The notes below the pieces were generated by a model. It worked only from the letters and a program-made list of their open reading frames with translations, did not search any database and had not been told where the DNA came from. This document shows, one piece after another, positions 40,045 through 51,442 of a stretch of DNA of 64,000 nucleotides; the stretch's first letter is position 1, and every line of letters starts with the position of its first letter. The translations under genes were made by a program, and so were the position numbers. Source of the DNA: Nocardioides sp. T2.26MG-1 (lineage in GTDB: Bacteria; Actinomycetota; Actinomycetes; Propionibacteriales; Nocardioidaceae); NCBI RefSeq assembly GCF_950101795.1, contig NZ_CATNLZ010000004.1:62001-126000 (forward strand), read 5' to 3'.

Positions 40045-41211
40045 TCAGGCGGCGACCCGGTCGCGCTCCGGGGTGCGGGTGGCGAACACGGCGAGCGCGG
40101 CCGGACCCATCAGGATCGCGATCACGAGCAGGGAGTGCAGGGTCCCGACGTGGTCGCCGAGCCAGCCGAGGAACGGCGGACCGGCGAGGAACGCCGCGTA
40201 GCCGATCGTCGAGACCACGCTGACCCGTGCCGCCGCGCGCACCGGGTCGTCGGAGGCCGCGCTCATGCCGACCGGGAAGCCGAGCGACGCACCGAGGCCC
40301 CAGAGCAGGATGCCGACGACCACCAGCGGCGCCCACTGCCCGTAGATCACCAGCAGCACGCCGGCGAGGGCGGTCCCGGTCGTGGCCCACAGCACCGGCG
40401 CCCGGCCGAACCGGTCCAGTGCCGTCGAGCCGACCAGCCGCCCGGCTGTCATCGCGGTCACGAAGAGGGAGAAGCCGGCGACGCCGACCCAGTGCGCTGC
40501 GTCGTACCCGTCCACGAGCGCGAGCGCGAGCCAGTCGTTGGCGCTGCCCTCGGTGAGCGCGAACGCCAGCACCATCACGCCGATCGCGAGCGTCCGCGGC
40601 TCGAGCCAGGCCGACCGCGCGGGAGCGGCGACCTCCTCCGCGGGCGGCGGGGGCAGGAAGTAGCGCGCCGCCACCAGCACGGCCGCGAACGACAGCAGCA
40701 CGACCACGGTCACGTGCACCTCGATCGGCACGTGCAGCGCGGCCATCGGGACGCCGAGACCGGAGCCGGCGATCGTGCCGAAGCTGAAGCCGGCGTGGAA
40801 GCGCGGCATGATCGTGCGCCCGAGGTGACGCTCGACGGCCGCGCCGTCGACGTTCATCGCGACGTCCCACACGCCGGTGCCGACGCCGTAGAAGAACAGC
40901 CCGACGGCGGCCAGCGACTGGATCTCGAACACGCCGATGCCGATCGTGCCGGCCGTGAGGCCGACCGCGCAGGACGCGGCGCCGAGGCGCACCGCGCCCG
41001 CGGGCCCGACCCGCTCGATCAGCTTGCCGGCGGACGGCAGCGCGAGCACCGAGCCGAACGAGATCGCCAGCAGGAGCAGCCCCAGGCCGCCGTTGCTCAG
41101 GTCGAGCGTGCTGCGGATGTCGGGCACCCGCGACACGAACGAGGAGAAGCAGAACCCGTTGAGGATGAAGACGACGGCGACGGCGTTGCGGGCGGGGAGG
41201 ACGGCGGGCAC
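40045..41211 (-). CDS. MFS transporter (YbjJ-like)
   Basis: 388 residues, about 12 hydrophobic segments (AVAVVFILNGFCFSSFVSRVPDIR; LLLLAISFGSVLALPSAGKLI). The motif A position is weak (SAGKLIERVGPAGAVRLGA), typical of the YbjJ/FucP-like MFS branch. Substrate unknown. The GTG at 41211 is the first start compatible with membrane insertion of TM1; the frame continues another 51 codons upstream into non-conserved sequence. A perfect 14-base palindrome, CTTGACCGGTCAAG, lies 44 bases upstream and suggests repressor control by a TetR-type protein not encoded here. Confidence 0.8.
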   Translation of the reverse strand: MPAVLPARNAVAVVFILNGFCFSSFVSRVPDIRSTLDLSNGGLGLLLLAISFGSVLALPSAGKLIERVGPAGAVRLGAASCAVGLTAGTIGIGVFEIQSLAAVGLFFYGVGTGVWDVAMNVDGAAVERHLGRTIMPRFHAGFSFGTIAGSGLGVPMAALHVPIEVHVTVVVLLSFAAVLVAARYFLPPPPAEEVAAPARSAWLEPRTLAIGVMVLAFALTEGSANDWLALALVDGYDAAHWVGVAGFSLFVTAMTAGRLVGSTALDRFGRAPVLWATTGTALAGVLLVIYGQWAPLVVVGILLWGLGASLGFPVGMSAASDDPVRAAARVSVVSTIGYAAFLAGPPFLGWLGDHVGTLHSLLVIAILMGPAALAVFATRTPERDRVAA

Positions 41212-41254
41212 GACCCCACCCAACCCGATCCGGGGCCGCGCACCCAAATCCTTA

Positions 41255-41268
41255 CTTGACCGGTCAAG
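41255..41268. promoter_or_regulatory. Perfect palindrome CTTGACCGGTCAAG, candidate TetR-type operator
   Basis: A 14-base palindrome without spacer in the 259-base gap between the MFS transporter and the divergent flavoenzyme. It lies 44 bases upstream of the transporter start and 203 upstream of the flavoenzyme. No regulator gene is adjacent. Confidence 0.4.
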
Positions 41269-41470
41269 ACCGCCGCGGGCGACCGTCGTCAGCAGAGGTA
41301 GTCCGCACGCACCTCCCGGACCCGGTCGGCGACCCCAGCGGCGGCGCAGGCCCGCGACTGCCACGTCGCTCCAAGTCGGCTCGAAGTCGCCTCCCAGTGC
41401 CGGTCGGCATGGTCATCGCACCGATCACCACCGACGTCCCCGAGACCTCACCGACACAGGAGTCACCACC

Positions 41471-42904
41471 ATGACCATCGAGCTCGACCCCACGCAGGAC
41501 CCGACCACATCGCCCCGCGCCGCCGAGGCGCTCCGCGGCCTCATCGGCGGCCACGTGCACCTGCCGGGCGACCCCGGGTACGACGCCGCCCGGCTGCCCT
41601 GGAACGTCGCGATCGACCAGCGACCCGCCGCCGTGGCCCTCCCGCGTTCGGCGGCCGAGGTCGCGACCGTCGTCCGCGTCGCCGCCGAGGCCGGCCTGCG
41701 CGTCGCTCCCCAGAGCACCGGGCACAACGCCGGGCCGCTCGCCGCGCGGGGTCTCGACGACGTCGTCCTGGTCCGCACCTCCGAGATGACGAGCGCGATC
41801 GCCGACCCGGTCCGCGGCATCGTCCGGGTCGAGGGCGGCACGACCTGGGAGCCCGCCGTCGCCGCCGCGGCCGCCCACGGCAAGGCCGTCCTCCACGGCT
41901 CCTCCCCCGACGTCGGCATCGCCGGCTACTCCCTCGGCGGGGGCATCGGCTGGTACGCCCGCAAGCTCGGCCTCGCCACCAACAGCCTCACCGCGGTCGA
42001 GGTCGTCATCGGCGACGGCAGCCTGGTGCGCGCCGATGCCACGACCAACCCCGAGCTCTTCTGGGCGATCCGCGGCGGCGGCGGCAGCTTCGGCGTCGTG
42101 ACCGCGCTCGAGTTCCGCATGTACGACATCGAGACGGTGTACGCCGGGATGCTCATGTGGGACCTGGCGCACCTCGAGCCGGTGCTGCGCGAGTGGGCCG
42201 CCTGGGCGCCGACCGCACCCGACGAGATCACCACGGCGTTCCGCGCGATGCGGCTGCCGGAGATGCCGGACCTCCCGGAGTTCCTCCGCGGCCGCCAGCT
42301 GGTCGTGATCGACGGCGCCGTCCTCGGCTCGGACGACCGTGGCGCCGAGCTGCTCGCCGGCCTGCGCGCGCTGCGACCCGAGCTGGACACGTTCGCCCGG
42401 GTGCCGGCCAAGTCGCTGGTGCGGCTGCACATGGACCCCGAGGGCGGCGCCCCGTTCGCCTCCGACAGCGCCATGCTCGCGTCGTTCCCCGACGCGGCCG
42501 TCGACGCGTTCATCGCCGAGGCGGGCCCCGACTCGACGACCTCGCTGCTCATGGCCGAGCTGCGCCAGCTCGGCGGCGCACTGGGTCGCCCGCACGAGGG
42601 CGGCGGCGTGCTGAGCCGGCTCGACGCCCAGTTCGTCACATTCGGCGGCGGGATCGCGGCCACCCCGGAGATCGGGGCCCGGGTGCACGCCGAGGCGGTC
42701 CGCCTGACCGAGGCGCTCGCGCCGTTCGACAACGGCCGGCAGTACCTCAACTTCGCCGAGAACCCGGTCGACACCCGCTCGGCGTATGGCGCGGACGTGT
42801 GGACCCAGCTCACCGGCATCCGCAGCGCGGTGGACCCGCACGGCATGTTCGTCGCGAACCACCCGGTCCCCCGCCTCTACGAGGGTGGTCGCCCCACCGC
42901 CTGA
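41471..42904 (+). CDS. FAD-linked oxidase, berberine-bridge-enzyme (BBE/PCMH) type
   Basis: 477 residues. The FAD domain starts at about 45 (RPAAVALPRSAAEVATVVRVA), with APQSTGHNAG near residue 81 carrying the His that commonly bonds covalently to FAD. The second covalent-link position, a Cys in bicovalent oxidases, is absent (GSSPDVGIAGYSLGGGIGWYARKLG), so only one link is expected. The C-terminal BBE segment ends ENPVDTRSAYGADVWTQLTGI. Members oxidise sugars, alkaloid-like or polyketide substrates with O2. GGAG lies before the ATG. The gene stands alone, divergent from the MFS transporter. Confidence 0.88.
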   Translation: MTIELDPTQDPTTSPRAAEALRGLIGGHVHLPGDPGYDAARLPWNVAIDQRPAAVALPRSAAEVATVVRVAAEAGLRVAPQSTGHNAGPLAARGLDDVVLVRTSEMTSAIADPVRGIVRVEGGTTWEPAVAAAAAHGKAVLHGSSPDVGIAGYSLGGGIGWYARKLGLATNSLTAVEVVIGDGSLVRADATTNPELFWAIRGGGGSFGVVTALEFRMYDIETVYAGMLMWDLAHLEPVLREWAAWAPTAPDEITTAFRAMRLPEMPDLPEFLRGRQLVVIDGAVLGSDDRGAELLAGLRALRPELDTFARVPAKSLVRLHMDPEGGAPFASDSAMLASFPDAAVDAFIAEAGPDSTTSLLMAELRQLGGALGRPHEGGGVLSRLDAQFVTFGGGIAATPEIGARVHAEAVRLTEALAPFDNGRQYLNFAENPVDTRSAYGADVWTQLTGIRSAVDPHGMFVANHPVPRLYEGGRPTA

Positions 42905-42905
42905 T

Positions 42906-42946
42906 CCGCGTTGACCCGCCCGAAACTTTCGGGCGGGTCAACGCGG
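42906..42946. terminator. Hairpin 1 of a tandem pair after the BBE-type oxidase
   Basis: Perfect 20-base arms (42906-42925, 42927-42946) around a single C, beginning two bases after the oxidase stop codon. The stem repeats in hairpin 2, 36 bases away. No U-tract is present, but it lies between converging genes. Confidence 0.6.
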
Positions 42947-42961
42947 TTTGTCGACATCCGG

Positions 42962-42996
42962 CGTTGACCCGTCGCGAAGTTTCGGGCGGGTCAACG
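42962..42996. terminator. Hairpin 2 of the tandem pair, overlapping the DUF2550 stop
   Basis: An imperfect version of hairpin 1: arms CGTTGACCCG-N4-GAA and TTCGGGCGGGTCAACG. The DUF2550 stop codon (42991-42993) lies in the right arm. It should act on minus-strand transcripts leaving the ATP synthase block. Confidence 0.5.
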
Positions 42997-43440
42997 TGGG
43001 GGGCGGGTCCAGTCGGTGCCGGGCGGCCCGGACTCCAGCCAGGACTGGAAGCCCATCAGCGAGGCCGGTGACATGGCGAGCTCGACGACACCGTCCGGGG
43101 TGTTGCAGGCGATCACGACGTGGTCTGGGTACAGCGACATCTGCTCGGCGCCCTCCGCCGTACGCCGGCCGGTGAAGACGAGCTGGGAGCGCTGGAGGAC
43201 CCGCTTGGGTCGCGGCCACAGCGAGAAGTAGCGGAACCACTGCAGCGACTCACCGGAGTAGCGACCGAGCCCGAGAAGCCAACCGCGCCCGGCGTGTGAG
43301 GACCGGACGCGATAGCTGAGCTCGAACGTGCCGCCGTTGCGGGACAGCAGGCGACGGCGGAGGACCAGGCCGAGGCCGTAGAGCAGGACGATGCCGAGCA
43401 GCACACCGGCTGCGTCCAGCAGCCACTGCCATGCCGGCAT
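42991..43440 (-). CDS. DUF2550 family membrane-anchored protein
   Basis: 149 residues: an N-terminal hydrophobic helix (WLLDAAGVLLGIVLLYGLGLVL), then a single compact beta-rich domain (GTFELSYRVRSSHAGRGWLLGLGRYSGESLQWFRYFSLWPRPKRVLQRSQLVFTGRR in part) typical of DUF2550. It follows atpC by 78 bases on the same strand. This position directly after the ATP synthase genes is conserved in actinobacteria as I recall it. Function unknown. The ATG at 43440 was chosen over one 13 codons upstream because the hydrophobic anchor should begin close to the start. Confidence 0.88.
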   Translation of the reverse strand: MPAWQWLLDAAGVLLGIVLLYGLGLVLRRRLLSRNGGTFELSYRVRSSHAGRGWLLGLGRYSGESLQWFRYFSLWPRPKRVLQRSQLVFTGRRTAEGAEQMSLYPDHVVIACNTPDGVVELAMSPASLMGFQSWLESGPPGTDWTRPPR

Positions 43441-43518
43441 CCGTACCCCTCTTCGGACCTCACGTACCCAGGGAGGCACACCCTAGCGGGCAGCACCACA
43501 GGTCCGGCGAGGGGCCGG

Positions 43519-43910
43519 TCAGGAGGCGCGCTCGACCGCCCGGATCCGTGCCTCGGCGCGGCGCAGGCGCCGCTCCGCCTCGTCGCTGGCGCCGATCAGG
43601 CCGCGCGCCTCCTCCAGCTCGACGCGAGCCTGGTCGACGTCGATCTCCTCCGGCAGCAGCGCGCGCTGCGAGAGCACCGAGACCCGGTCGTTGGCGACGG
43701 AGAGGAATCCCCCGTCGACGGCCGCGACCACGACACCGTCGTCGGCCGTCGAGATCTCGACGACCGCGTCGGTCAGCACCGAGAGCAGCGGCGCGTGACC
43801 GCGCAGCACACCGACGTCGCCCTCGGTGGTCCGCGCGATCACCATCTCCGCCTCACCGGACCACACGGTCCGGTCGGCGGCGACGAGCTCGACGTGCAGG
43901 TGCTCTGCCA

Positions 43911-43911
<1 letters not shown>
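43519..43911 (-). CDS. atpC: ATP synthase epsilon subunit
   Basis: 130 residues: the N-terminal beta-sandwich (LHVELVAADRTVWSGEAEMVIARTTEGDVGVLRGHAPLLSVL) and the C-terminal helical hairpin (DVDQARVELEEARGLIGA, DEAERRLRRAEARIRAVERA). It couples F1 rotation to the c-ring and inhibits ATP hydrolysis. The ATG shares its A with the atpD stop codon (TGATG), so translation is coupled. The last gene of the F1Fo set. Confidence 0.96.
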
Positions 43912-46281
<2,370 letters not shown>

Positions 46282-46284
46282 CGG

Positions 46285-47928
46285 TCAGCCCCGCTTCTGT
46301 CGGACGATCTGCTCCTGCTCGACGTCCGCGTCGGCCAGCGGCTCGGCCTCGGGCTCGTGGCCGACCTTGATCGAGCCGCCCTCGGAGGTCTCGAACTGGT
46401 CGAGGAAGGAGGTGTAGGCGTCCTCGAGCGACGACGCGGTGTCGTCCTCGAACTTCAGCGACTCCCGGATCGCCGAGAGGATGCCCTCGTGCGACCGGCG
46501 CAGGAAGTCGAGGAACTCGCGCTCGAAGCGCAGCACGTCCTCGGTCGGGACCCGGTCGAGCTTGCCGCTCGTGCCGAGCCACAGCGACACCGTCATCTCC
46601 TCGAGCGGGTACGGCGAGTACGCCGGCTGCTTGAGCAGTGCCATCAGTCGCTGGCCGCGGTCGAGCTGCTGGCGCGAGGCCGCGTCGAGGTCGGAGGCGA
46701 ACATCGCGAACGCCTCCATCGCGCGGAACTGCGCCAGGTCGACCTTGAGCGAGCCGGTCACGGCCTTCATCGCCTTGGTCATGGCCGAGCCACCCACGCG
46801 CGACACCGAGACGCCCACGTCGATCGCCGGCCGCTGGTTGGCCGCGAACAGGTCGGACTGCAGGAAGATCTGGCCGTCGGTGATCGAGATGACGTTGGTC
46901 GGGATGTACGCCGACACGTCGTTGGCCTTGGTCTCGATGATCGGCAGGCCGGTCATCGAGCCCGCACCGAGGTCGTCGGAGAGCTTCGCGCAGCGCTCGA
47001 GCAGCCGGCTGTGCAGGTAGAACACGTCGCCCGGGTAGGCCTCGCGGCCCGGCGGGCGGCGCAGCAGCAGCGACACGGCGCGGTAGGCCTCGGCCTGCTT
47101 GGTGAGGTCGTCGAAGATGATCAGGACGTGCTTGCCGTCGTACATCCAGTGCTGGCCGATGGCCGAGCCGGTGTACGGGGCGAGGTACTTGAAGCCCGCG
47201 CTGTCCGACGCCGGGGACGCCACGATCGTGGTGTACTCCAGCGCCCCGGCCTCCTCGAGGGCGCCGCGCACCGAGGCGATCGTCGAGCCCTTCTGGCCGA
47301 TGGCGACGTAGATGCAGCGGACCTGCTTGGTCGGGTCGCCCGACTCCCAGTTCTGCTTCTGGTTGATGATCGTGTCGATCGCGATCGTGGTCTTGCCGGT
47401 GGCGCGGTCGCCGATGATCAGCTGGCGCTGGCCACGGCCGATCGGGGTCAGCGAGTCGATGGCCTTGATGCCGGTCGCCATCGGCTCGTGGACCGACTTG
47501 CGGTCCATCACCGTCGGCGCCTGCAGCTCCAGGGCGCGGCGGGTCTCGGCCTCGATGTCGCCGAGGCCGTCGATCGGCTTGCCGAGCGGGTCGACCACGC
47601 GGCCGAGGAAGTTGTCGCCCACCGGGACGGACAGGATCTCGCCGGTACGGCGGACCGTCTGGCCCTCCTCGATGCCCTCGAAGTCACCGAGGATGACGAC
47701 GCCGATCTCGCGGGTGTCGAGGTTGAGCGCGAGGCCCATGGTGCCGTCCTCGAACTCGAGGAGCTCGTTGGCCATCGCGGACGGCAGGCCGCTCACGCGG
47801 GCGATGCCGTCACCGGCGGTGGCGACCGTGCCGACCTCCTCCTTGCTGGCGGCGTCGGGCTGGTACTCGGAGACGAACCGCTGCAGCGCGTCGCGGATCT
47901 CGTCGGGCCGGATCGAAAGCTCCGTCAT
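46285..47928 (-). CDS. atpA: ATP synthase alpha subunit (regulatory nucleotide-binding)
   Basis: 547 residues: P-loop GDRATGKTT (the usual GDRQTGKT with Ala replacing Gln), [29 protein letters not shown], and the Arg finger region [13 protein letters not shown]. The C-terminal extension ([22 protein letters not shown]) is longer than in E. coli, as in other actinobacteria. The ATG at 47928 begins [15 protein letters not shown]; an in-frame ATG 48 codons upstream has no support. A gap of 55 bases separates it from atpH. Confidence 0.98.
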   Translation of the reverse strand: MTELSIRPDEIRDALQRFVSEYQPDAASKEEVGTVATAGDGIARVSGLPSAMANELLEFEDGTMGLALNLDTREIGVVILGDFEGIEEGQTVRRTGEILSVPVGDNFLGRVVDPLGKPIDGLGDIEAETRRALELQAPTVMDRKSVHEPMATGIKAIDSLTPIGRGQRQLIIGDRATGKTTIAIDTIINQKQNWESGDPTKQVRCIYVAIGQKGSTIASVRGALEEAGALEYTTIVASPASDSAGFKYLAPYTGSAIGQHWMYDGKHVLIIFDDLTKQAEAYRAVSLLLRRPPGREAYPGDVFYLHSRLLERCAKLSDDLGAGSMTGLPIIETKANDVSAYIPTNVISITDGQIFLQSDLFAANQRPAIDVGVSVSRVGGSAMTKAMKAVTGSLKVDLAQFRAMEAFAMFASDLDAASRQQLDRGQRLMALLKQPAYSPYPLEEMTVSLWLGTSGKLDRVPTEDVLRFEREFLDFLRRSHEGILSAIRESLKFEDDTASSLEDAYTSFLDQFETSEGGSIKVGHEPEAEPLADADVEQEQIVRQKRG

Positions 47929-47983
47929 TTGTCTGTCCCTACTCTCCTGGGCTCTCGTGATGTGGTCTGGGTGCTGTCCGACA

Positions 47984-48811
47984 TCAGCCGGCCAGTCTCC
48001 GTCGTGCGTCGTCCAGGCGGGACACGACGGTGCCGTCGATGACGTCGTCGCCGATCTCGACCCGCATGCCACCCAGCAGCGCCGGGTCGACCTCGATGTT
48101 GAGGTGGACCGGCCGGTCGTACTGGGTGCTCAGTGCCTGCTCGAGGCGGGTGCGCTCCGCCTCGGTGAGCTCACGGGCGACGCGCACGAGCGCGACCCCC
48201 TCGCCCTGGGTCGCCGCAGCGACCTTCTGGTACTCCGTGATCGCCGCGTGGAAGGAGCGGTGCGACCCGGCGAGCGCCTGCTCGACCAGGGCGACCGCGG
48301 CGGACAGGGCCCGCCCCTCCAGCAGCCCGCGCAGCAGCGTGCGCTTGTCGTCGACCGAACGGACCGGGTCGGAGAGCGCGATCCGCAGATCAGCGTCCTC
48401 CTCCACGACCTGGCCGACCACGAACAGCTCGTCGGAGAGCCGCTTGGACTCCCGGCGACCGGCCGAGCGGACCGTGGCGACGACGCCGAGGTGCTCGACG
48501 GCGTCCGGGAGGTCGCGGGCCGCGACCCACCGCAGGCCGACCGCCTGCGCGAGGAGGTCGACGGCCGGGGTGCCGAGCTTGCCGTCGAGCAGCCCGTGCA
48601 CCAGCGCGGCCTTGGCCTCCGCGGGGGTGGACACGTCGGTCACCGCCCGGCGCAGGGAGGGCTCGGAGCGCAGCAGCGCGGCGGCCCGGAAGAGGTCGTC
48701 GCCGAGCGAGCCGAACTCCTCGAGGGTGTAGCCGTCGCCGTCGACCTGCTCGCCGAGGACCTGAAGGGCCTCGGCGGAGGACCCGCGCAACGAGCTGAGC
48801 TGCTGGACCAT
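47984..48811 (-). CDS. atpH: ATP synthase delta subunit (OSCP-like)
   Basis: 275 residues, longer than the ~175 of E. coli delta, as expected for actinobacteria: an N-terminal ~100-residue extension ([33 protein letters not shown]) precedes the OSCP helical bundle and the C-terminal [44 protein letters not shown] in parts. It joins the peripheral stalk to the top of F1. Its ATG overlaps the atpF stop by one base (TGATG), so translation is coupled. Confidence 0.95.
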   Translation of the reverse strand: MVQQLSSLRGSSAEALQVLGEQVDGDGYTLEEFGSLGDDLFRAAALLRSEPSLRRAVTDVSTPAEAKAALVHGLLDGKLGTPAVDLLAQAVGLRWVAARDLPDAVEHLGVVATVRSAGRRESKRLSDELFVVGQVVEEDADLRIALSDPVRSVDDKRTLLRGLLEGRALSAAVALVEQALAGSHRSFHAAITEYQKVAAATQGEGVALVRVARELTEAERTRLEQALSTQYDRPVHLNIEVDPALLGGMRVEIGDDVIDGTVVSRLDDARRRLAG

Positions 48812-49380
48812 CAGCTCGCCCCGCCACCCGCGGCCTGGGAGGCCTCGATGGTCTCGAGGTCGGCCAGGAAGCGCTCGACGACCCGTGCGGAGCGGTCGTC
48901 GTCCTCGAGGCTCTCACCGACGATGCGGCCGGCCAGGCTGGTCGCCAGGCTGCCGACCTCGGCCCGCAGCGAGGTGACCGCCTGCTGGCGCTCGGCCTCG
49001 ATCTGCGTCTTGCCGTGCTCGACGATCCGCGCGGCGTCGGCCTGAGCCTGCTCGCGCATCTCGGCGATGATCTGCGCGCCCTGCTCGCGAGCCTCCTCGC
49101 GGATCCGGGCGGCCTCGTGCCGGGCGTCCGCGAGCTGCTGCTCGAGGTCGGCCATCAACGCTGCGGCCTCGGCCTGCTTGGTCTCGGCCGCGGCCAGACC
49201 ACCCTCGATGGCGTGGGTACGCTCGGCGTAGATCTGCTCGAACCTCGGCGTCACGTACTTCCAGACGGCGAAGAGCAGCAGGCCGAACACCACGAGCGAG
49301 AGGGCGATCTCGACCACGTGTGGGAGCAGCGGGTTGAGCTCCTCAGCCTTCGCCAACGGTGCGGCGAGCAGTGCTTGCAT
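48811..49380 (-). CDS. atpF: ATP synthase b subunit
   Basis: 189 residues: one membrane helix (VVEIALSLVVFGLLLFAVWKYV) followed by a long charged helical region (AAAETKQAEAAALMADLEQQLADARHEAARIREEAREQG) forming the peripheral stalk. The C-terminus is an actinobacterial Ala/Gly-rich tail. It follows atpE by 41 bases. Confidence 0.97.
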   Translation of the reverse strand: MQALLAAPLAKAEELNPLLPHVVEIALSLVVFGLLLFAVWKYVTPRFEQIYAERTHAIEGGLAAAETKQAEAAALMADLEQQLADARHEAARIREEAREQGAQIIAEMREQAQADAARIVEHGKTQIEAERQQAVTSLRAEVGSLATSLAGRIVGESLEDDDRSARVVERFLADLETIEASQAAGGGAS

Positions 49381-49421
49381 GGCGGGTCCTTCCGGTCCTA
49401 CGTCGGTCTTCGTCGGACCGG

Positions 49422-49640
49422 TCAGAGAACGAACGCGAGGGCGATACCGATGATCGCGAGCGCCTCGGCGAGCGCGAAGCCCAGGATCGCGATCGACTGC
49501 AGCCGGCTCTGGGCCTCGGGCTGGCGCGCGACACCGCTGATGTACGCGGCGAAGATCAGGCCGATACCCACACCGGGGCCGATTGCGGCGAGGCCGTAGC
49601 CGATCATGTTGGCGGAGCCGTCCATAGCCATTGGGATCAC
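49422..49640 (-). CDS. atpE: ATP synthase c subunit
   Basis: 72 residues, two membrane helices joined by a polar loop (ARQPEAQ at 38-44). The proton-carrying Glu59 lies in the second helix ([12 protein letters not shown]). I chose the GTG at 49640 because AAAGGA lies about eight bases upstream; the internal ATGs (49631, 49625) are farther from it. The c-ring drives rotation by proton translocation; a Gln/Ser-containing Na+ site is not seen. Confidence 0.96.
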   Translation of the reverse strand: MIPMAMDGSANMIGYGLAAIGPGVGIGLIFAAYISGVARQPEAQSRLQSIAILGFALAEALAIIGIALAFVL

Positions 49641-49711
49641 GGCTAGTTTCCTTTCGGGTTACTTGCTACTTCGAGTGGAGGTGGAGATCTGGGGGACTTC
49701 TGGGGTGGAGC

Positions 49712-50545
49712 TCAGTGCTCGTCCGCGAGCGCACCGGAGATGTACATGGCGTTCAGGAGGACGAAGACGTAGGCCTGCAGGAACTGGATCAGCATCTCCA
49801 GGAAGGCCACGGCGATGAACAGCACCCAGGCGAGGATGCCGACCGGGGCGTACTGGATCGCCTTCTCGGTGAGGATGTACTCGCCGCCGAGGGCGAACAG
49901 GATCAGCAGCAGGTGGCCGGCGAACATGTTCGCGAACAGACGGAGGGCCAGCGTGACCGGGCGGACCAGGATGTTCGACATGAACTCGAGCGGGATCAGC
50001 AGCAGCAGCATCGGGCCGCCGATGCCGGCCGGGACGGTCTGCAGCTTGAGGTACCCGCCCACGCCGTGGCGGCGCATGCCCGCGACGTTGTAGATGACCC
50101 AGCTCATGATCGCGAGGCCGTAGACCATGCCCGAGCGTGAGAACGTCGGGAACTCGATGAACGGGATCGACGCGAACAGGTTGTTCAGCAGGATGAAGAA
50201 GAACAGCGTGAACAGGTAGGGCACGTACCGCGCGAAGTCGCGGGCGCCGATGATGTCGCGGCCCAGGGAGTTGCGGACGAAGCCGTAGGCCTCCTCGCCG
50301 ACGAACTGCAGCCGGCCCGGAACCATCGCCTGCTTGCGCGCCGCGGCGTAGAAGAAGGCGAACACCAGGATGCCCGCGAGGACGATCTGGAGCATCGGCT
50401 TGGTCACGCCGAGCACGAATGTCTGCCCGAACATCTCGAAGGTGTCGTGACCACCGCCGATGGCGGGGAGGTCGAAGTCGTGCGGGCCGGGCGGGGTGAA
50501 CCCGTCGCCCTCGGCGGTGCGCACCACGGAGGTTGCGATCGTCAC
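49712..50545 (-). CDS. atpB: ATP synthase a subunit
   Basis: 277 residues with about six hydrophobic segments. The key helix is RPVTLALRLFANMFAGH, with the essential Arg and the conserved Asn; the last helix (QFLQAYVFVLLNAMYISGAL) carries the Gln. It provides the proton half-channels of Fo. The hydrophilic N-terminal ~40 residues (GFTPPGPHDFDLPAIGGG) are typical of actinobacterial a-subunits. Ten bases separate it from the AtpZ-like gene. Confidence 0.97.
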   Translation of the reverse strand: MTIATSVVRTAEGDGFTPPGPHDFDLPAIGGGHDTFEMFGQTFVLGVTKPMLQIVLAGILVFAFFYAAARKQAMVPGRLQFVGEEAYGFVRNSLGRDIIGARDFARYVPYLFTLFFFILLNNLFASIPFIEFPTFSRSGMVYGLAIMSWVIYNVAGMRRHGVGGYLKLQTVPAGIGGPMLLLLIPLEFMSNILVRPVTLALRLFANMFAGHLLLILFALGGEYILTEKAIQYAPVGILAWVLFIAVAFLEMLIQFLQAYVFVLLNAMYISGALADEH

Positions 50546-50555
50546 CGGTTCTCCT

Positions 50556-50792
50556 CTACGTGTCGTGCTCGTGTGGCTGCGCGCGGTTGAACCGGGCGAA
50601 GGTCAGGTAGATGCCGAGTCCCGCGCCGATCAGGATGCCCACCGCCACCAGGAACTCCGTCCCCAGCCAGCGGTCGGCCAACCACCCCAGGAAGCCGTAC
50701 AGCGCGACCCCGGACACGATGTACCCGAAGGCGTGCCAGGGATCCCCCGACGGTTGTTCCTGAGTCCCAGGCGGCGGATCCTGTCGACTCAT
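50556..50792 (-). CDS. AtpZ/AtpI-like small membrane protein
   Basis: 78 residues, two membrane helices (WHAFGYIVSGVALYGFLGWLADRWL; FLVAVGILIGAGLGIYLTF), with the glycine-rich pattern of the AtpZ/AtpI (F0F1-ATPase assembly) family. It lies between an AtpI-like gene and atpB. Such proteins help assemble the c-ring or carry divalent cations; this role is known for relatives only. Confidence 0.85.
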   Translation of the reverse strand: MSRQDPPPGTQEQPSGDPWHAFGYIVSGVALYGFLGWLADRWLGTEFLVAVGILIGAGLGIYLTFARFNRAQPHEHDT

Positions 50793-50829
50793 TGCGCCCC
50801 GGACGATAGCAGTCGTGTGCGGTCATCGT

Positions 50830-51297
50830 TCACCCGCCCGCGCTGCCGTGGGACGGTGACCGGCCGGGTGGAGCTCGTAGACCGGGATCCGCACCCGGGT
50901 CGCCAAGGACGATCTGGAGGACCAGCCAGCCAGCCGTGCCCGCGATGACCGCGCCCGCGAGCCAGCCGCGGTCGAGGGACTCGTCGAGTGCCCCGGAGCG
51001 CGAGAGCGCGGCGAACGCCAGGCCCATCGCGAGCACCTGGAGCGTGTAGGTCAGCAGCGCCACCAGCAGCGAGGCGGCCGGCATGACGCGGGCCACCTCG
51101 TCGACCACGAACGAGCCACCGGCGAACACGAGCACCACGAGCGCGGTGCCGACCAGGGCACCGGACGCGGCGGTCGAGCCGGCGACGAGCGCACCGACGA
51201 GGGCCAGCGCGAGGCCCGCGACGAGCGAGCCGGCGGTCGCGCCCAGGAGCACACCGGACCCCTGGTGGCGGGTGACCTGGTTCGTCTCGGTCGTCAT
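50830..51297 (-). CDS. AtpI-like membrane protein heading the ATP synthase operon
   Basis: 155 residues with four hydrophobic segments (SGVLLGATAGSLVAGLALALVGALVAG; LLVALLTYTLQVLAMGLAFAAL). The gene order and size match the divergent AtpI homologues of actinobacteria, though sequence motifs are weak. It starts the nine-gene atp cluster and has a Rex-like box 58 bases upstream. Confidence 0.75.
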   Translation of the reverse strand: MTTETNQVTRHQGSGVLLGATAGSLVAGLALALVGALVAGSTAASGALVGTALVVLVFAGGSFVVDEVARVMPAASLLVALLTYTLQVLAMGLAFAALSRSGALDESLDRGWLAGAVIAGTAGWLVLQIVLGDPGADPGLRAPPGRSPSHGSAGG

Positions 51298-51354
51298 GGT
51301 GGCGGCCGTCCTGGGAGGCGAATTTCGGGGCCGTCGCGAGCCTGTCCGCGACGC

Positions 51355-51372
51355 TTGTGAAAGTTAACACAA
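51355..51372. promoter_or_regulatory. Rex (ROP)-like operator upstream of the ATP synthase operon
   Basis: TTGTGAAAGTTAACACAA matches 16 of 18 positions of the Rex consensus TTGTGAANNNNTTCACAA. It lies 58 bases upstream of the AtpI-like gene, in the gap after the wecA gene. Rex senses NADH/NAD+ and represses respiratory genes in Streptomyces. On the minus strand the site includes TAACTT, a possible -10, which would place it for repression. Confidence 0.55.
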
Positions 51373-51442
51373 AGTCCGGAGCAGCCGAAAACGGAACGAT
51401 CCAATGGCCACGAGAGGCCTGCGGACGCCCCTCTGGCGGGTC

